Shown piece by piece: positions 54,083 to 63,370 of a stretch of DNA of 64,000 bases. How positions within the stretch are numbered: position 1 is the stretch's first letter; each line of letters opens with the position of its first letter. The position numbers and the translations under genes are program-made. Source of the DNA: G963663315 sp963665165 (GTDB lineage Bacteria; Pseudomonadota; Gammaproteobacteria; Arenicellales; Poriferihabitantaceae); contig OY761989.1 in the NCBI GenBank assembly GCA_963665165.1, positions 1,426,001 through 1,490,000 of the forward strand, given 5' to 3'. The notes beneath the pieces are model-generated. The model was given only the letters and a program-made list of their open reading frames with translations. It was not told the origin of the DNA and made no database searches.

Positions 54083-56203
54083 TTAAACTCCCAGGGCCTT
54101 TCTTTGCGCCTGGGTCCAGGCCTGGCTCAGCCTGTCCAGTATGATTGCGAGCAGCACGATACCAATCCCGGCCGCGAGTCCCTTGCCGGTATTGGCGATG
54201 TTCAGGGCGTGGAATACTTCGCGCCCGAGTCCGCCACCGCCGATCAGCGGCGTGACCACCTGCATGGCCAGCGCCATCATGACCGCCTGATTCAACCCCA
54301 GCATGATACTGGGCAGGGCCATTGGAAATTTTACTTTTTTCAGGGTCTGCAAACCGGTTCCACCGAAGGAGGAAGAGACTTCGGTATAGGTTACCGGGAT
54401 CCGGGATATGCCCAGACTGGTCAGGCGGATGACCGGAGGCAAGGCATAAATGACGGTCGCGATCACCGCGGATACGATATTCCCGCCAAAAAACATCAGC
54501 ACCGGTATCAGGTATACAAAGCTCGGCAGCGTTTGCATGGTATCCAGTACGGGGCGCAGCGCCAGATCGAATTTCTGACTGTAGGCCGATGCCACACCGA
54601 GGGGCAAGCCAACCACGAAGCAGATAAAGACCGAGACCAGCGTCGAAGACAGTGTGAGCATCGCCTCGGCCCACAAATCACAGGCTCCGATAAACAACAA
54701 CAGGGCAATGACGGCAATGGCAAAATTACGACCGGCCGAAACCCAGCCGACAATACCGATAGCGGTTATCGTGATATACCAGGGCAACTCGGTGAGGTAC
54801 AGGTCAAGCGGATGAAGCAAATAGAGGTAGACGAAAGTCCTCAATCCCTTGGTGAATGCGATAAACCCGGGATGAACCGTCAGCCAGTCGATTGCCTCAT
54901 CAACCGGTTTTCTGAAAGAAAAATTCCACGACTCCGGGTAGCTTCCGAAACCGCTCCAGAAACCGTCAATAAACAGGATGACGGCCAGGATCAGGATACT
55001 GGCGGTCAAAAAGACATGACCGGTGATGATATTGCGGATACGGGCGCCGCGCTCCCGGCTTGCGCTGATCGTACCGAGAACGGCCCCCAGTACGATCGCA
55101 GCCTGATTTACGATCAGGCGCGCCGCCCGGGAAACGAGATTCCACGGTATGGCAATGAGCCTTTCGGTGGCCATTGCCGCGGGATAAACATCCCAGGCCT
55201 GGGGCAGCAGCCGGAAGGGAATCGTGTCGGCGGCAACAGGCCTGTCGCGCGGGTGGCTCAGTGCCAGACTCATCCGGTCGAGAATGATGGCCATGAACAC
55301 GATGCACAGCCCACCCTCCAGAGACCAGCCGACCCGCAGTCTGTAAATGGCTTTCCATACTTCACTGCCGAGGCCCTCCGCGCCTATGAAAGTGGCGAGC
55401 ACAACCAGCGCGAGGGCCATCATGATGGTCTGGTTGATGCCGAGCATGATGCTGGGCAGGGCCATAGGCATCTGTACCTTGACCAGGGTCTGCATCCGCG
55501 TCGAGCCGCACGAATGGGCCGCTTCCAGCGTATCGGAGGAAATCTGGCGAATTCCGAGACTGGTCAGGCGAATCACCGGCGGCAGGGCATAAATCATGGT
55601 CGCCATGATGGCGGGAGGACCACCGATTCCGAAAAAGAAAACAGCCGGCAGCAGATATACGAAAGCCGGCATGGTCTGCATGGTGTCCAGAACCGGTCTC
55701 AGAATGCTCTCGAACCGGTCGCTCTGCGAACACAGGACACCGAGAAGCACACCGATAATTATGGAAAGAATCACCGAAATACCCATCAGGGCCAGGGTTT
55801 GCATCGAAGCTTCCCACATATCGACGCCTGCCCAGAAAATGACTCCGCCGATGGTCAGTAAAGCCAGCGGCAGTCCGCCAAAATATAATGCCGGCAGGGT
55901 CAGCAGCAGCAGTACGAACAGCCAGGGGGCATTGACCAGAAAACCTTCCACCACATACAGTGATTCTCCGACCCCGGTTGCGATGGCGCGGGTAAACCAG
56001 CGGAAGTGTTGTCTCAGCCAATCTTCGGCCTGATTGATCCATTCCGCAAATTGAAACGGGCCGGAGATTGCGGCTGGCAATGCCGACACTTCTGACAGAT
56101 TGCGAACGATCAGGACCGAGGCGATAAAACCAGCGAGTGAAGCGGCAATGGCCCAGTTACGGCGCGATTTTTCGTTGGATGTAAAGTAGCTGGAGCTTGA
56201 CAT
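54083..56203 (-). CDS. proW: Betaine ABC transporter permease with two fused ProW-like domains
   Basis: A 706-residue membrane protein that holds two complete ProW-type permease domains in tandem. The same segment occurs twice: RPVLDTMQTMPAFVYLLP near residue 169 and RPVLDTMQTLPSFVYLIP near residue 549. Each is followed by VIYALPPVIRLTSLGI-type sequence and the EAA-loop PMALPSIMLG(I/L)NQ. Typical ProW is about 350 residues and acts as a homodimer, so the fusion would supply both halves of the channel in one chain. The N-terminal part has additional hydrophobic segments. A TTG precedes the ATG by one codon. First gene of the minus-strand osmolyte operon; divergent from rpsP. Confidence 0.9.
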   Translation of the reverse strand: MSSSSYFTSNEKSRRNWAIAASLAGFIASVLIVRNLSEVSALPAAISGPFQFAEWINQAEDWLRQHFRWFTRAIATGVGESLYVVEGFLVNAPWLFVLLLLTLPALYFGGLPLALLTIGGVIFWAGVDMWEASMQTLALMGISVILSIIIGVLLGVLCSQSDRFESILRPVLDTMQTMPAFVYLLPAVFFFGIGGPPAIMATMIYALPPVIRLTSLGIRQISSDTLEAAHSCGSTRMQTLVKVQMPMALPSIMLGINQTIMMALALVVLATFIGAEGLGSEVWKAIYRLRVGWSLEGGLCIVFMAIILDRMSLALSHPRDRPVAADTIPFRLLPQAWDVYPAAMATERLIAIPWNLVSRAARLIVNQAAIVLGAVLGTISASRERGARIRNIITGHVFLTASILILAVILFIDGFWSGFGSYPESWNFSFRKPVDEAIDWLTVHPGFIAFTKGLRTFVYLYLLHPLDLYLTELPWYITITAIGIVGWVSAGRNFAIAVIALLLFIGACDLWAEAMLTLSSTLVSVFICFVVGLPLGVASAYSQKFDLALRPVLDTMQTLPSFVYLIPVLMFFGGNIVSAVIATVIYALPPVIRLTSLGISRIPVTYTEVSSSFGGTGLQTLKKVKFPMALPSIMLGLNQAVMMALAMQVVTPLIGGGGLGREVFHALNIANTGKGLAAGIGIVLLAIILDRLSQAWTQAQRKALGV

Positions 56204-56391
56204 CAATGTCTTGTAAAAACTCTGATCGGCTCAGGGATGGGGTGGAAAGCAAGCGTATCATACTCTTCAAGCAATAACCGCAGCTTACCGGCAAAAGTAT
56301 TTTATGCAAATGGTTTTGTGATAGAATCCGCCTCCTTGAATGGCAGCCGGTTTGATAACGGCATGAATTCCAACGCAGAACAGGCATATTT

Positions 56392-56646
56392 ATGGTAGTA
56401 ATCCGCTTGGCACGGGGTGGCTCGAAGAAACGTCCCTTCTATTCGATCCTGGTTGCAGACCAGAGACGGTCCACCCGTGGACGATTTATTGAGAGAATCG
56501 GATTTTTCAACCCGGTCGCGCGCGGCCAGGAGGAAAAACTGAATCTCGACCGGGAACGGCTTGAGCACTGGCTGGGAACAGGCGCCCAGATGAGCGACCG
56601 GGTAAAACAATTGTATGCGAAGGCTAAATCAGAGGCTGCGGCCTGA
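56392..56646 (+). CDS. rpsP: 30S ribosomal protein S16
   Basis: An 84-residue protein starting MVVIRLARGGSKKRPFYSIL, the standard S16 N terminus, with RFIERIGFFNP. Heads the conserved operon rpsP-rimM-trmD-rplS. An extended -10 sequence TGATAGAAT ends at 56327, about 65 bases before the start, and is the likely promoter. Confidence 0.98.
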   Translation: MVVIRLARGGSKKRPFYSILVADQRRSTRGRFIERIGFFNPVARGQEEKLNLDRERLEHWLGTGAQMSDRVKQLYAKAKSEAAA

Positions 56647-56692
56647 TTTTCCGTTTGACCGGTCTGCCCGGAGGGTTATCGAATAATCTGGT

Positions 56693-57223
56693 ATGGCCGA
56701 CAGTAAACCGGATGATTCTCCGCTTGTCGTTCTGGGGGTGATCGGCGCCCATCATGGGGTCAGGGGCGGACTGAAGATCCGGTCCCATACCCGGCCATCG
56801 GAACAGATTTTCGAATATCCGGTCTGGAAGGTCGGCAGGTCGGGCAACCCCGACTGGAAAACGGTGGAAGTCTGCTCCTTCAGGCAAAACGGCAGGCATC
56901 TGGTCGTGCAGTTGCAGGGTTATCCTGACAGGGAGGCCTCGGAAGAGCTTGTTGGTTGTCAAATCGCGGTTGACCGGTCACGGCTGGAGACTCTGGAAGA
57001 CGGGGAGTTCTACTGGATGGACCTGATTGGCCTGCGGGTGGTGAATCGGCAGAATGTCGAACTGGGCGAGTTGACGGGCATGCTGGAAACCGGCGCCAAC
57101 GATGTCGCGGTGGTGACTTCCGGTGACCGCGCCGAGAGGCTGTTGCCCTGGGTGCCACGGGTGATCAGCAAGGTTGATCTTGAAGCCGGGATACTGACCG
57201 TGGACTGGGACGAGAGTTATTGA
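56693..57223 (+). CDS. rimM: Ribosome maturation factor RimM
   Basis: A 176-residue 30S-assembly factor (E. coli: 182) that binds S19. The N-terminal beta-barrel begins VVLGVIGAHHGVRGGLKIRS; the C-terminal PRC-barrel contains EFYWMDLIGLRVVN and LLPWVPRVISKVDLE. Second gene of the operon, 46 bases after rpsP and 6 bases before trmD. Confidence 0.96.
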   Translation: MADSKPDDSPLVVLGVIGAHHGVRGGLKIRSHTRPSEQIFEYPVWKVGRSGNPDWKTVEVCSFRQNGRHLVVQLQGYPDREASEELVGCQIAVDRSRLETLEDGEFYWMDLIGLRVVNRQNVELGELTGMLETGANDVAVVTSGDRAERLLPWVPRVISKVDLEAGILTVDWDESY

Positions 57224-57229
57224 GACCAG

Positions 57230-57994
57230 GTGGCTGGTGCATTGGAAGTAAGTGTAATTACCATATTCCCGGACATGTGCAACTCGATTGCCCATTACGG
57301 GATCATTCGCCAGGCGGCTTTGGCGGGCGCGTTGAAATTCGACTCGCTTGACCCCCGCGCCTATGCCAGGGGGCCGCACAGGGCGGTCGATGACCGGCCG
57401 TATGGCGGCGGTCCGGGTATGGTAATGAAGCCGGGGCCGCTGGCGGCCTGTATAGACGCGGCGAGGATGTCCAGACCGGGGCCGGTCGTGTATCTGTCGC
57501 CTCAGGGCGAGTTGCTGAACCAGTCCCTGGTGGAGGAATTGGCAGCATTGCCGGGCTTGATTTTACTAGCCGGTCGTTATGAAGGAATTGATGAAAGAAT
57601 TGTGGAAAGCCGTGTGGAACGGGAGATTTCAATCGGGGATTATGTCCTGGCGGGCGGGGAACTGGCGGCCATGGTCATTGTCGAAGCAATCGCGCGATTG
57701 CTGCCGGGCGTATTGGGCAACCGGATGTCTGCGGAACAGGACTCGTTTTCCAGCGGGCTTCTCGATTGTCCACACTTTACAAGGCCCGAGCGTTTCGAAG
57801 GCCGGAATGTGCCGCCGGTGCTTTTGGGCGGTGACCATGAAAAAATACGGCAATGGCGCCTCACACAGGCGCTTGTCAGAACCGGTGAACGCCGCCCGGA
57901 TTTGATTGCGAATCTCGACCCGGATCAATTCCGGTTGAATGACGAGCAGGTTGAATTATTGAGTACTTACCAATTGGAGCAAGAAGATGGGTAA
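57230..57994 (+). CDS. trmD: tRNA (guanine-N1)-methyltransferase TrmD
   Basis: A 254-residue SPOUT-class enzyme making m1G37 in tRNA (E. coli: 255). Motifs: SVITIFPDMCNSIAHYGIIR, DDRPYGGGPGMVMKPGPL, the trefoil-knot segments LLAGRYEGIDERIVE and ISIGDYVLAGGELAAM. Probably starts at the GTG at 57230. The stop overlaps the rplS start by 8 bases. Confidence 0.97.
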   Translation: MAGALEVSVITIFPDMCNSIAHYGIIRQAALAGALKFDSLDPRAYARGPHRAVDDRPYGGGPGMVMKPGPLAACIDAARMSRPGPVVYLSPQGELLNQSLVEELAALPGLILLAGRYEGIDERIVESRVEREISIGDYVLAGGELAAMVIVEAIARLLPGVLGNRMSAEQDSFSSGLLDCPHFTRPERFEGRNVPPVLLGGDHEKIRQWRLTQALVRTGERRPDLIANLDPDQFRLNDEQVELLSTYQLEQEDG

Positions 57995-58337
57995 TATTAT
58001 TGATCAAATCGAGTCCGAACAACTGAAGCAGGAGATTCCGCATTTTGGCGCCGGGGACCGGGTCAAGGTTCAGGTTCGTGTCAGGGAAGGCAGCCGGGAA
58101 CGTTTGCAGGCTTATGAGGGCGTGGTGATCGCGAAGAAAAACCGGGGGTTGAACTCTTCGTTTACCGTGCGCAAGGTGGCGAGTGGAGAAGGCGTGGAAC
58201 GGGTTTTCCAGACGCACAGTCCGCTGATTGCGGATATTCAGGTCGTCCGCCGCGGCGATGTGAGGCGCGCCAAACTCTACTACCTTCGCCAGCGTTCCGG
58301 AAAATCAGCCCGAATCAAGGAAAAAGTCCGGCACTGA
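57987..58337 (+). CDS. rplS: 50S ribosomal protein L19
   Basis: A 116-residue protein (E. coli: 115) with GDRVKVQVRVREGSRERLQA, YEGVVIAKKNRGLNSSFTVR and the C-terminal RAKLYYLRQRSGKSARIKEK. Last of the four conserved operon genes; it overlaps trmD. Confidence 0.98.
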   Translation: MGNIIDQIESEQLKQEIPHFGAGDRVKVQVRVREGSRERLQAYEGVVIAKKNRGLNSSFTVRKVASGEGVERVFQTHSPLIADIQVVRRGDVRRAKLYYLRQRSGKSARIKEKVRH

Positions 58338-58360
58338 TCCGGGACCGACACCAGGAAGTC

Positions 58361-60223
58361 GTGATCACAACCGGTCCTGCAATTGTTCGTTTCCCGATCA
58401 CGGGACTGGTTTTTTCGTTATTTTTCTGCTGTGTCAGCCTGTTCCCGGTTGATCTGGCCACAGCCCGACCGAACCCGGTTGATGGAAGGACCGGCAGCGA
58501 AACTGCGGACGGCGGCCTGGACAGGGTACGTATCCTGATCCAGGCAAATGTACTGGAACTGGCCCGTTCCATACTGGAAACCGAAGGACCGCCCGTTCGG
58601 CCGACCTGGGCCTGGCTCAACTGGGAGCGACAATTGTGGGCTCTCTATCGAACTACCGGCCGTTGGGAGCAGTTACTGAAAAGGACCCGGCAGATACCCG
58701 CATCGTTCCCGGATCGAATTCTTTACCAGTCGGACATTGAGGCTGTCCGCGCACAGATCGAACTGGGTCAGGGGGCGCAGGCGAGGGTTCTGCTGCGCAA
58801 GCGCCTGTTGTCTACCGATACCGGCCACCGGGACAACCGGAAGCTCCGTAAACTGCTGATTGAGAGCTATCTGGTCGATGACTATCTGAACGAAGCGCAT
58901 ATTGCGATGCGTCATTATCAATCCGATTTTCGTTCCCGGGAACAGGACTGGCTTTTATTGAGCGCCGGCATCCATCTGCAACTGAATGATCCGGATAGCG
59001 CCGTGAATATCCTGGCGCCTCTGGACCAGCCTGCCGCCAGATTATTGCGTATCTACGCCAGGCTGCAAAACGAGACCATGACTCCGGTTCAGGCGGTCGA
59101 GAAAATCAACAGGCTGGACAAAGACATGGATGCTTCAGGACAGGCCCCATTGCCGCTTTGGCAGACTCTGTCTGTACGGGCATACGCCGGACTGCTCAGC
59201 GATACTCCGCAATCGGCCCTGGTCCATCTCGAACAATATCTGGTTGTGGCCGGGCAGTCGATGGTCCGGATTGATCGCGCTTATCCAAGTTTCGGAGTGG
59301 TGGACCTGTTGAATGCCTATCGCAGGGTTGCGCTGAATGAAACCAATCGTCTGGGCTTGCTCCTGGGTGAATCGACCGACCTCATGATCCATGCCCTGCA
59401 ACTGCCGCAAGAGGCGCATTCCGTACGCAAAGCCATTTTGGGGTATCTGCTACAAGGCAAAATCGGACCTCCGATGAAACGGCAACTGAATAATCTGTTC
59501 CTCACCGCATTAATGGAATCGAATCAATCGGGAGTGATTCCTTATCTGTATGGCGAAGACAAACTTTTCGGCAAACTGGACCTGAGTGGCGATGTCGGTC
59601 TGGAACTCTCGAACCGCGCTCTTGAAATGGGCAATATCGAATTGACCGCGCAAATCAACAACAGCATCTCGGTGATACCCCGGAGTATGGAACGTTTGCA
59701 ATGGCTGTTGCATGTGGCGCGGATTTCAATTATTGCCGGCCATTATGAACGGGGGGCGCGGGAGTTGATGGAGTGGGTTCACGCTCACGACCACTTGACC
59801 GCGGAACAGGCCGACCAGGTATTGCAGCCTGTCTTTGATTTGCAAAAAGTCGATCAGCATACTCTGGCGCTGGAACTGTTGGATGAAATCAACAACCGGG
59901 TGGTGAGCCGCAAGCATATCCGGGAAATCGCGTATTGGAAGGCAGAATCCTTTCAGGCCATGCGGCAATTTGTTCGCGCCGCGGATTCTTACCTGTTCTC
60001 CGCGATGCAAAAAAACAACGGCTGGGACCAATGGGGAATAGCGGCCCGCTATCGGGCCGCCGAATCATTGCAATCCGCAAACCTGGTTACCGATGCCAGG
60101 GTATTGTATGAAGACCTGCTTGTACGCGCCACCGATGACAAAAGCCGGGCTCCGCTGAAACAAAAGCTCCAGCAACTCTGGCTGCTGGAATCCAGGCCGG
60201 ATGTCGTTGAAGCCGCACAATAA
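58361..60223 (+). CDS. Unrecognised secreted helical-repeat (TPR-like) protein
   Basis: A 620-residue protein I do not recognise. A signal peptide is likely (hydrophobic about residues 13-32, possible cleavage after DLATA). The rest is almost entirely amphipathic helical, with alternating Leu/Ala patterns typical of TPR-like repeats, for example DRVRILIQANVLELARSILE, QARVLLRKRLL and EIAYWKAESFQAMRQFVRAA near the C terminus. No enzymatic motif is visible. It starts with a GTG 23 bases after rplS and its 3' end overlaps xerD by 23 bases, so it is likely transcribed with them. A periplasmic scaffold or adaptor role is only a guess from the fold. Confidence 0.75.
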   Translation: MITTGPAIVRFPITGLVFSLFFCCVSLFPVDLATARPNPVDGRTGSETADGGLDRVRILIQANVLELARSILETEGPPVRPTWAWLNWERQLWALYRTTGRWEQLLKRTRQIPASFPDRILYQSDIEAVRAQIELGQGAQARVLLRKRLLSTDTGHRDNRKLRKLLIESYLVDDYLNEAHIAMRHYQSDFRSREQDWLLLSAGIHLQLNDPDSAVNILAPLDQPAARLLRIYARLQNETMTPVQAVEKINRLDKDMDASGQAPLPLWQTLSVRAYAGLLSDTPQSALVHLEQYLVVAGQSMVRIDRAYPSFGVVDLLNAYRRVALNETNRLGLLLGESTDLMIHALQLPQEAHSVRKAILGYLLQGKIGPPMKRQLNNLFLTALMESNQSGVIPYLYGEDKLFGKLDLSGDVGLELSNRALEMGNIELTAQINNSISVIPRSMERLQWLLHVARISIIAGHYERGARELMEWVHAHDHLTAEQADQVLQPVFDLQKVDQHTLALELLDEINNRVVSRKHIREIAYWKAESFQAMRQFVRAADSYLFSAMQKNNGWDQWGIAARYRAAESLQSANLVTDARVLYEDLLVRATDDKSRAPLKQKLQQLWLLESRPDVVEAAQ

Positions 60224-61151
60224 AGGTTCACAGGTATTACCTGCGGAGCGGGAACAACCGGACCCCGCCTGGCAGGCTCTGGCGACTCGATTCCTGGACA
60301 CCACCTGGCTGGAATCGGGATTGAGTGACAACACACTGAACGCTTATCGTACGGACCTTTTGTTGTTTTTTGAATGGTTGGCTGCACGGCGGCTGTCCCC
60401 GGAAAATCCGGGACTCGAAAGTATTACGGATTATCTCGATTTTCGAGCAGGACAGACCTCGAACCGCAGTGCCGTACGTTCATTGTCTACTTTAAGAAGT
60501 TTCTATAAGTATTTGATTAGTAATTCTCTAATTGACTATGACCCATGCGCTAACGTAGTTGCTCCGGCGACTGAAAAATCATTGCCAAAGCCCATTTCCC
60601 AGGAAGCGGTCGGGATTTTACTCCATGCGCCGGATGTGGCTACCCGCCTTGGTTTACGGGACCGGGCCATGATCGAAACCCTGTATGCCACAGGAATGCG
60701 GGTATCGGAGTTGACCGGATTGCGGATGGATCAGGTTGATTTCACAGTCGGTGTCTGCCGGGTGACGGGAAAAGGCGACAAGGAACGGCTGGTCCCTCTG
60801 GGCGATCATGCGAATAACTGGATTTCAAGATACCTGGATGAATCGAGAGCGGCCATTCTGGGGGACAGACAGGACCCGACCTTGTTCCTGAGCAGTCGGG
60901 GAAAGGCGATGAGCCGTCAGGGATTCTGGCAGAATCTGAAGCGTTACGCCTTGTCGAGCGGGTTGACCGGCGCCATTTCTCCGCATACATTAAGACATGC
61001 CTTTGCCACTCATTTATTGGATAATGGAGCTGATCTGCGCAGTGTTCAGATGTTCCTCGGGCATTCGAGTTTATCCACTACACAGATTTACACACTGGTT
61101 ACCACGACACGACTGAAAAATATACATCAGCGGCATCACCCCAGAGGTTAG
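60201..61151 (+). CDS. xerD: Tyrosine recombinase XerD
   Basis: A 316-residue tyrosine recombinase that resolves chromosome dimers at dif together with XerC. The N-terminal SAM-like domain has WLESGLSDNTLNAYRTDL. Catalytic residues: Arg in YATGMRVSELTGLRMDQV (near residue 166), Lys in VTGKGDKERLVPLG, His/Arg in SPHTLRHAFATHLLDNGADL, His in FLGHSSLSTTQIY, and the nucleophile Tyr near residue 296. The ending RLKNIHQRHHPRG closely resembles E. coli XerD, favouring XerD over XerC. It is a housekeeping enzyme; nothing around it suggests a mobile element. Confidence 0.92.
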   Translation: MSLKPHNKGSQVLPAEREQPDPAWQALATRFLDTTWLESGLSDNTLNAYRTDLLLFFEWLAARRLSPENPGLESITDYLDFRAGQTSNRSAVRSLSTLRSFYKYLISNSLIDYDPCANVVAPATEKSLPKPISQEAVGILLHAPDVATRLGLRDRAMIETLYATGMRVSELTGLRMDQVDFTVGVCRVTGKGDKERLVPLGDHANNWISRYLDESRAAILGDRQDPTLFLSSRGKAMSRQGFWQNLKRYALSSGLTGAISPHTLRHAFATHLLDNGADLRSVQMFLGHSSLSTTQIYTLVTTTRLKNIHQRHHPRG

Positions 61152-61179
61152 GTCTCCAGAACCATAAGGCGGATTTACA

Positions 61180-63354
61180 GTGTCCTTCGGACAAAACCCC
61201 GAAAAGGAATCAACCGGGATCGTATTGCCGACCCGGGTCCAGTCGATCCGTGTGTCGGGAAACGAACAAAGCCGGCTGCATGCCGAACGGATCGTGGACA
61301 TGCTATCCCGTCTCGGCGTGGACGAATGCGGCCAGTCGGCAGGATACATTCACGCTTTGGGCGCACTGACAGAGGACGAATCGCGTCGGATCGAATCCGC
61401 TATGGATGCAGAGACTATCCAACTGTACCAGGCGGTCAATCGCATGGCCCAACTCTCGGATATGCTTGCGCCCGGCTACCTCGACCCTGGAAATTCCACT
61501 ACGGGTAATGAAGAGAATCTGCGCAAGATGCTGATTATCATGGTCGATGATGTGCGTGTTGTCGTGATATTCCTGGCGAGTCAGTTGTCGAGGTTGAGAA
61601 GTATGAAGGGTCATTCCGGTGAGCTTCACGAACATCATGCGAAGCTGACGCTGGACATCTATGCGCCGTTAGCCAATCGGCTCGGAATAGGGCAGTTGAA
61701 ATGGGAGCTTGAGGATTGCGCTTTTCGTTGTCTTGACCCCCGAACCTACCAGACGCTGGCGCGAACGCTTGAAGAAAAAAGACAGGTCCGTGAACAATAT
61801 ATCGTTGATTTGACCGACCGGATTGCGGGCTTGCTGGATGCCAGGCACATTGAATCACGCATTCAGGGGCGAGCCAAGCACATCTGCAGCATCTGGAGGA
61901 AAATGCAAAGCAAGGGCCTGGAATTCAGTCAACTGAAAGATATCCTGGCCGTCCGGATATTGGTCGCCAGCGTTGAGGATTGCTACTCTGCGCTCAGCGT
62001 CATACATGAGAGGTGGCATCACGACCGGCATGAGTTCAGCGACTATATCAACAGACCGAAAGCCAATGGCTATCAATCCATCCATACTGTGATATCCGGG
62101 CCTGATGACAAGACGGTGGAGGTGCAGATCCGGACATTCGATATGCACGAAGAAAGCGAACTGGGTTTTGCCGCCCACTGGCGGTACAAGGAAACCGAGA
62201 AGTATGACAGCAATTTCGATCAAAAGCTGATCTGGCTGCGGCAATTGCTGGAATGGAAAGATGAAGTGCTGGATTCTTCAATGCGTGTTGATCCGGCCAG
62301 TGACTCGACAGTGGATTCTGGGGCCGTCAAAACCGGAAACCGGGTTCCGACCCGGAGGCAAAACAGTCGGCAGGTTTATGTGTTCACACCCAAAGGCAAG
62401 ATTATTGTCCTGCCCGAAGGAGCGACCCCGATTGATTTTGCCTATGCGATTCATAGTGAGGTCGGGCATCGAACCCGAGGCGCCAGGGTCAACGGAAAAA
62501 TGGTTTCCCTGAATTATCTGCTGCAAACCGGGGATCAAGTCAGTATTCAAACAGTAAAATCCGGAGGCCCCAGCCGGGATTGGCTGAGGTTGGATCTGGG
62601 TTATGTCAGAACCAGCCGCGCCAGAAACCGGATCAGCCAGTGGCACAAACGTACCGAATACGATCAGAATGTCTCTGAAGGGAGGGCCATGCTGGATCGT
62701 GAGTTGCAACGGCTGGGGCTGGGAGACCTGAGTTTCGAAAAACTCAACCAGCATACCTATTTCCGGAAAGTCGATGATCTGCTGGCGTCAATCGGTTCAA
62801 ATGATTACAAGATATCGAAACTGTTGTATCCGTTCAGGAAACACGAAAGCGATGATCCGGACAGTATTCCGGTTAAATCGAAAACTGGACCGGACAGTCG
62901 GACAACAGGCAGTTTTACCGTTTCGGGAGTGGATAACCTGCTGACCCACATGGCGAAATGCTGCACTCCCATTCCGGGGGATGACATTATCGGGTTTATT
63001 ACCGCAGGCAGGGGAGTCACGATACACAGGAAGGGCTGTAACAATATCTCTGGAATCAAGGGTGAGTTTCGTACGCGCCTGATTGAGGTGGAGTGGGGGC
63101 TTGAAGAGGATTCCCGCTATATACTGGGATTGGAAATTACCGCTAGCCACCGCAGTGGATTACTGCATGACATAACCGAAGCGCTGAAGTCGAACAAGGC
63201 CGATGTCCTGAAAGTGAACATGGAAACGGATTCCGGGCAGATCACCCGTTTCAGTGTCCGACTCGAAGTTGCGGGCGGTATACGCCCCGGAAAATTGATT
63301 TCCCGGCTTTCGGGAATACGGAATGTGTCCAGTATTCGCCGAATCGGGTACTAG
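61180..63354 (+). CDS. relA: GTP pyrophosphokinase RelA (synthetase only)
   Basis: A 724-residue (p)ppGpp synthetase of the RelA type. The N-terminal hydrolase-like domain is degenerate: the HDxxED motif of SpoT/Rel is absent, and its place holds MLIIMVDDVRVVVIFLASQL, as in E. coli RelA. The synthetase domain has RIQGRAKHICSIWRKMQSKG and PKANGYQSIHTVI. Then come a TGS domain (VYVFTPKGKIIVLPEGATPI, near residue 395), a zinc-finger-like MAKCCTPIPGDDIIGF, and a C-terminal ACT domain. The substrate-specificity loop reads HEFSDY where E. coli RelA has DEFDDY. Start GTG 61180. Confidence 0.94.
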   Translation: MSFGQNPEKESTGIVLPTRVQSIRVSGNEQSRLHAERIVDMLSRLGVDECGQSAGYIHALGALTEDESRRIESAMDAETIQLYQAVNRMAQLSDMLAPGYLDPGNSTTGNEENLRKMLIIMVDDVRVVVIFLASQLSRLRSMKGHSGELHEHHAKLTLDIYAPLANRLGIGQLKWELEDCAFRCLDPRTYQTLARTLEEKRQVREQYIVDLTDRIAGLLDARHIESRIQGRAKHICSIWRKMQSKGLEFSQLKDILAVRILVASVEDCYSALSVIHERWHHDRHEFSDYINRPKANGYQSIHTVISGPDDKTVEVQIRTFDMHEESELGFAAHWRYKETEKYDSNFDQKLIWLRQLLEWKDEVLDSSMRVDPASDSTVDSGAVKTGNRVPTRRQNSRQVYVFTPKGKIIVLPEGATPIDFAYAIHSEVGHRTRGARVNGKMVSLNYLLQTGDQVSIQTVKSGGPSRDWLRLDLGYVRTSRARNRISQWHKRTEYDQNVSEGRAMLDRELQRLGLGDLSFEKLNQHTYFRKVDDLLASIGSNDYKISKLLYPFRKHESDDPDSIPVKSKTGPDSRTTGSFTVSGVDNLLTHMAKCCTPIPGDDIIGFITAGRGVTIHRKGCNNISGIKGEFRTRLIEVEWGLEEDSRYILGLEITASHRSGLLHDITEALKSNKADVLKVNMETDSGQITRFSVRLEVAGGIRPGKLISRLSGIRNVSSIRRIGY

Positions 63355-63370
63355 ACCGGGTACTGGAAAA

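Noticed and set aside
54104..55861. A 585-codon plus-strand frame antisense to the double permease
   Set aside because: Despite its length it is rich in Asp, Arg, Gln and Gly as expected for the complement of hydrophobic codons, and the opposite strand encodes clear ProW domains.
60201..61151. Tyrosine recombinase as a sign of an integrated element
   Set aside because: The sequence closely matches housekeeping XerD, and there are no attachment-site repeats, phage or transfer genes nearby.
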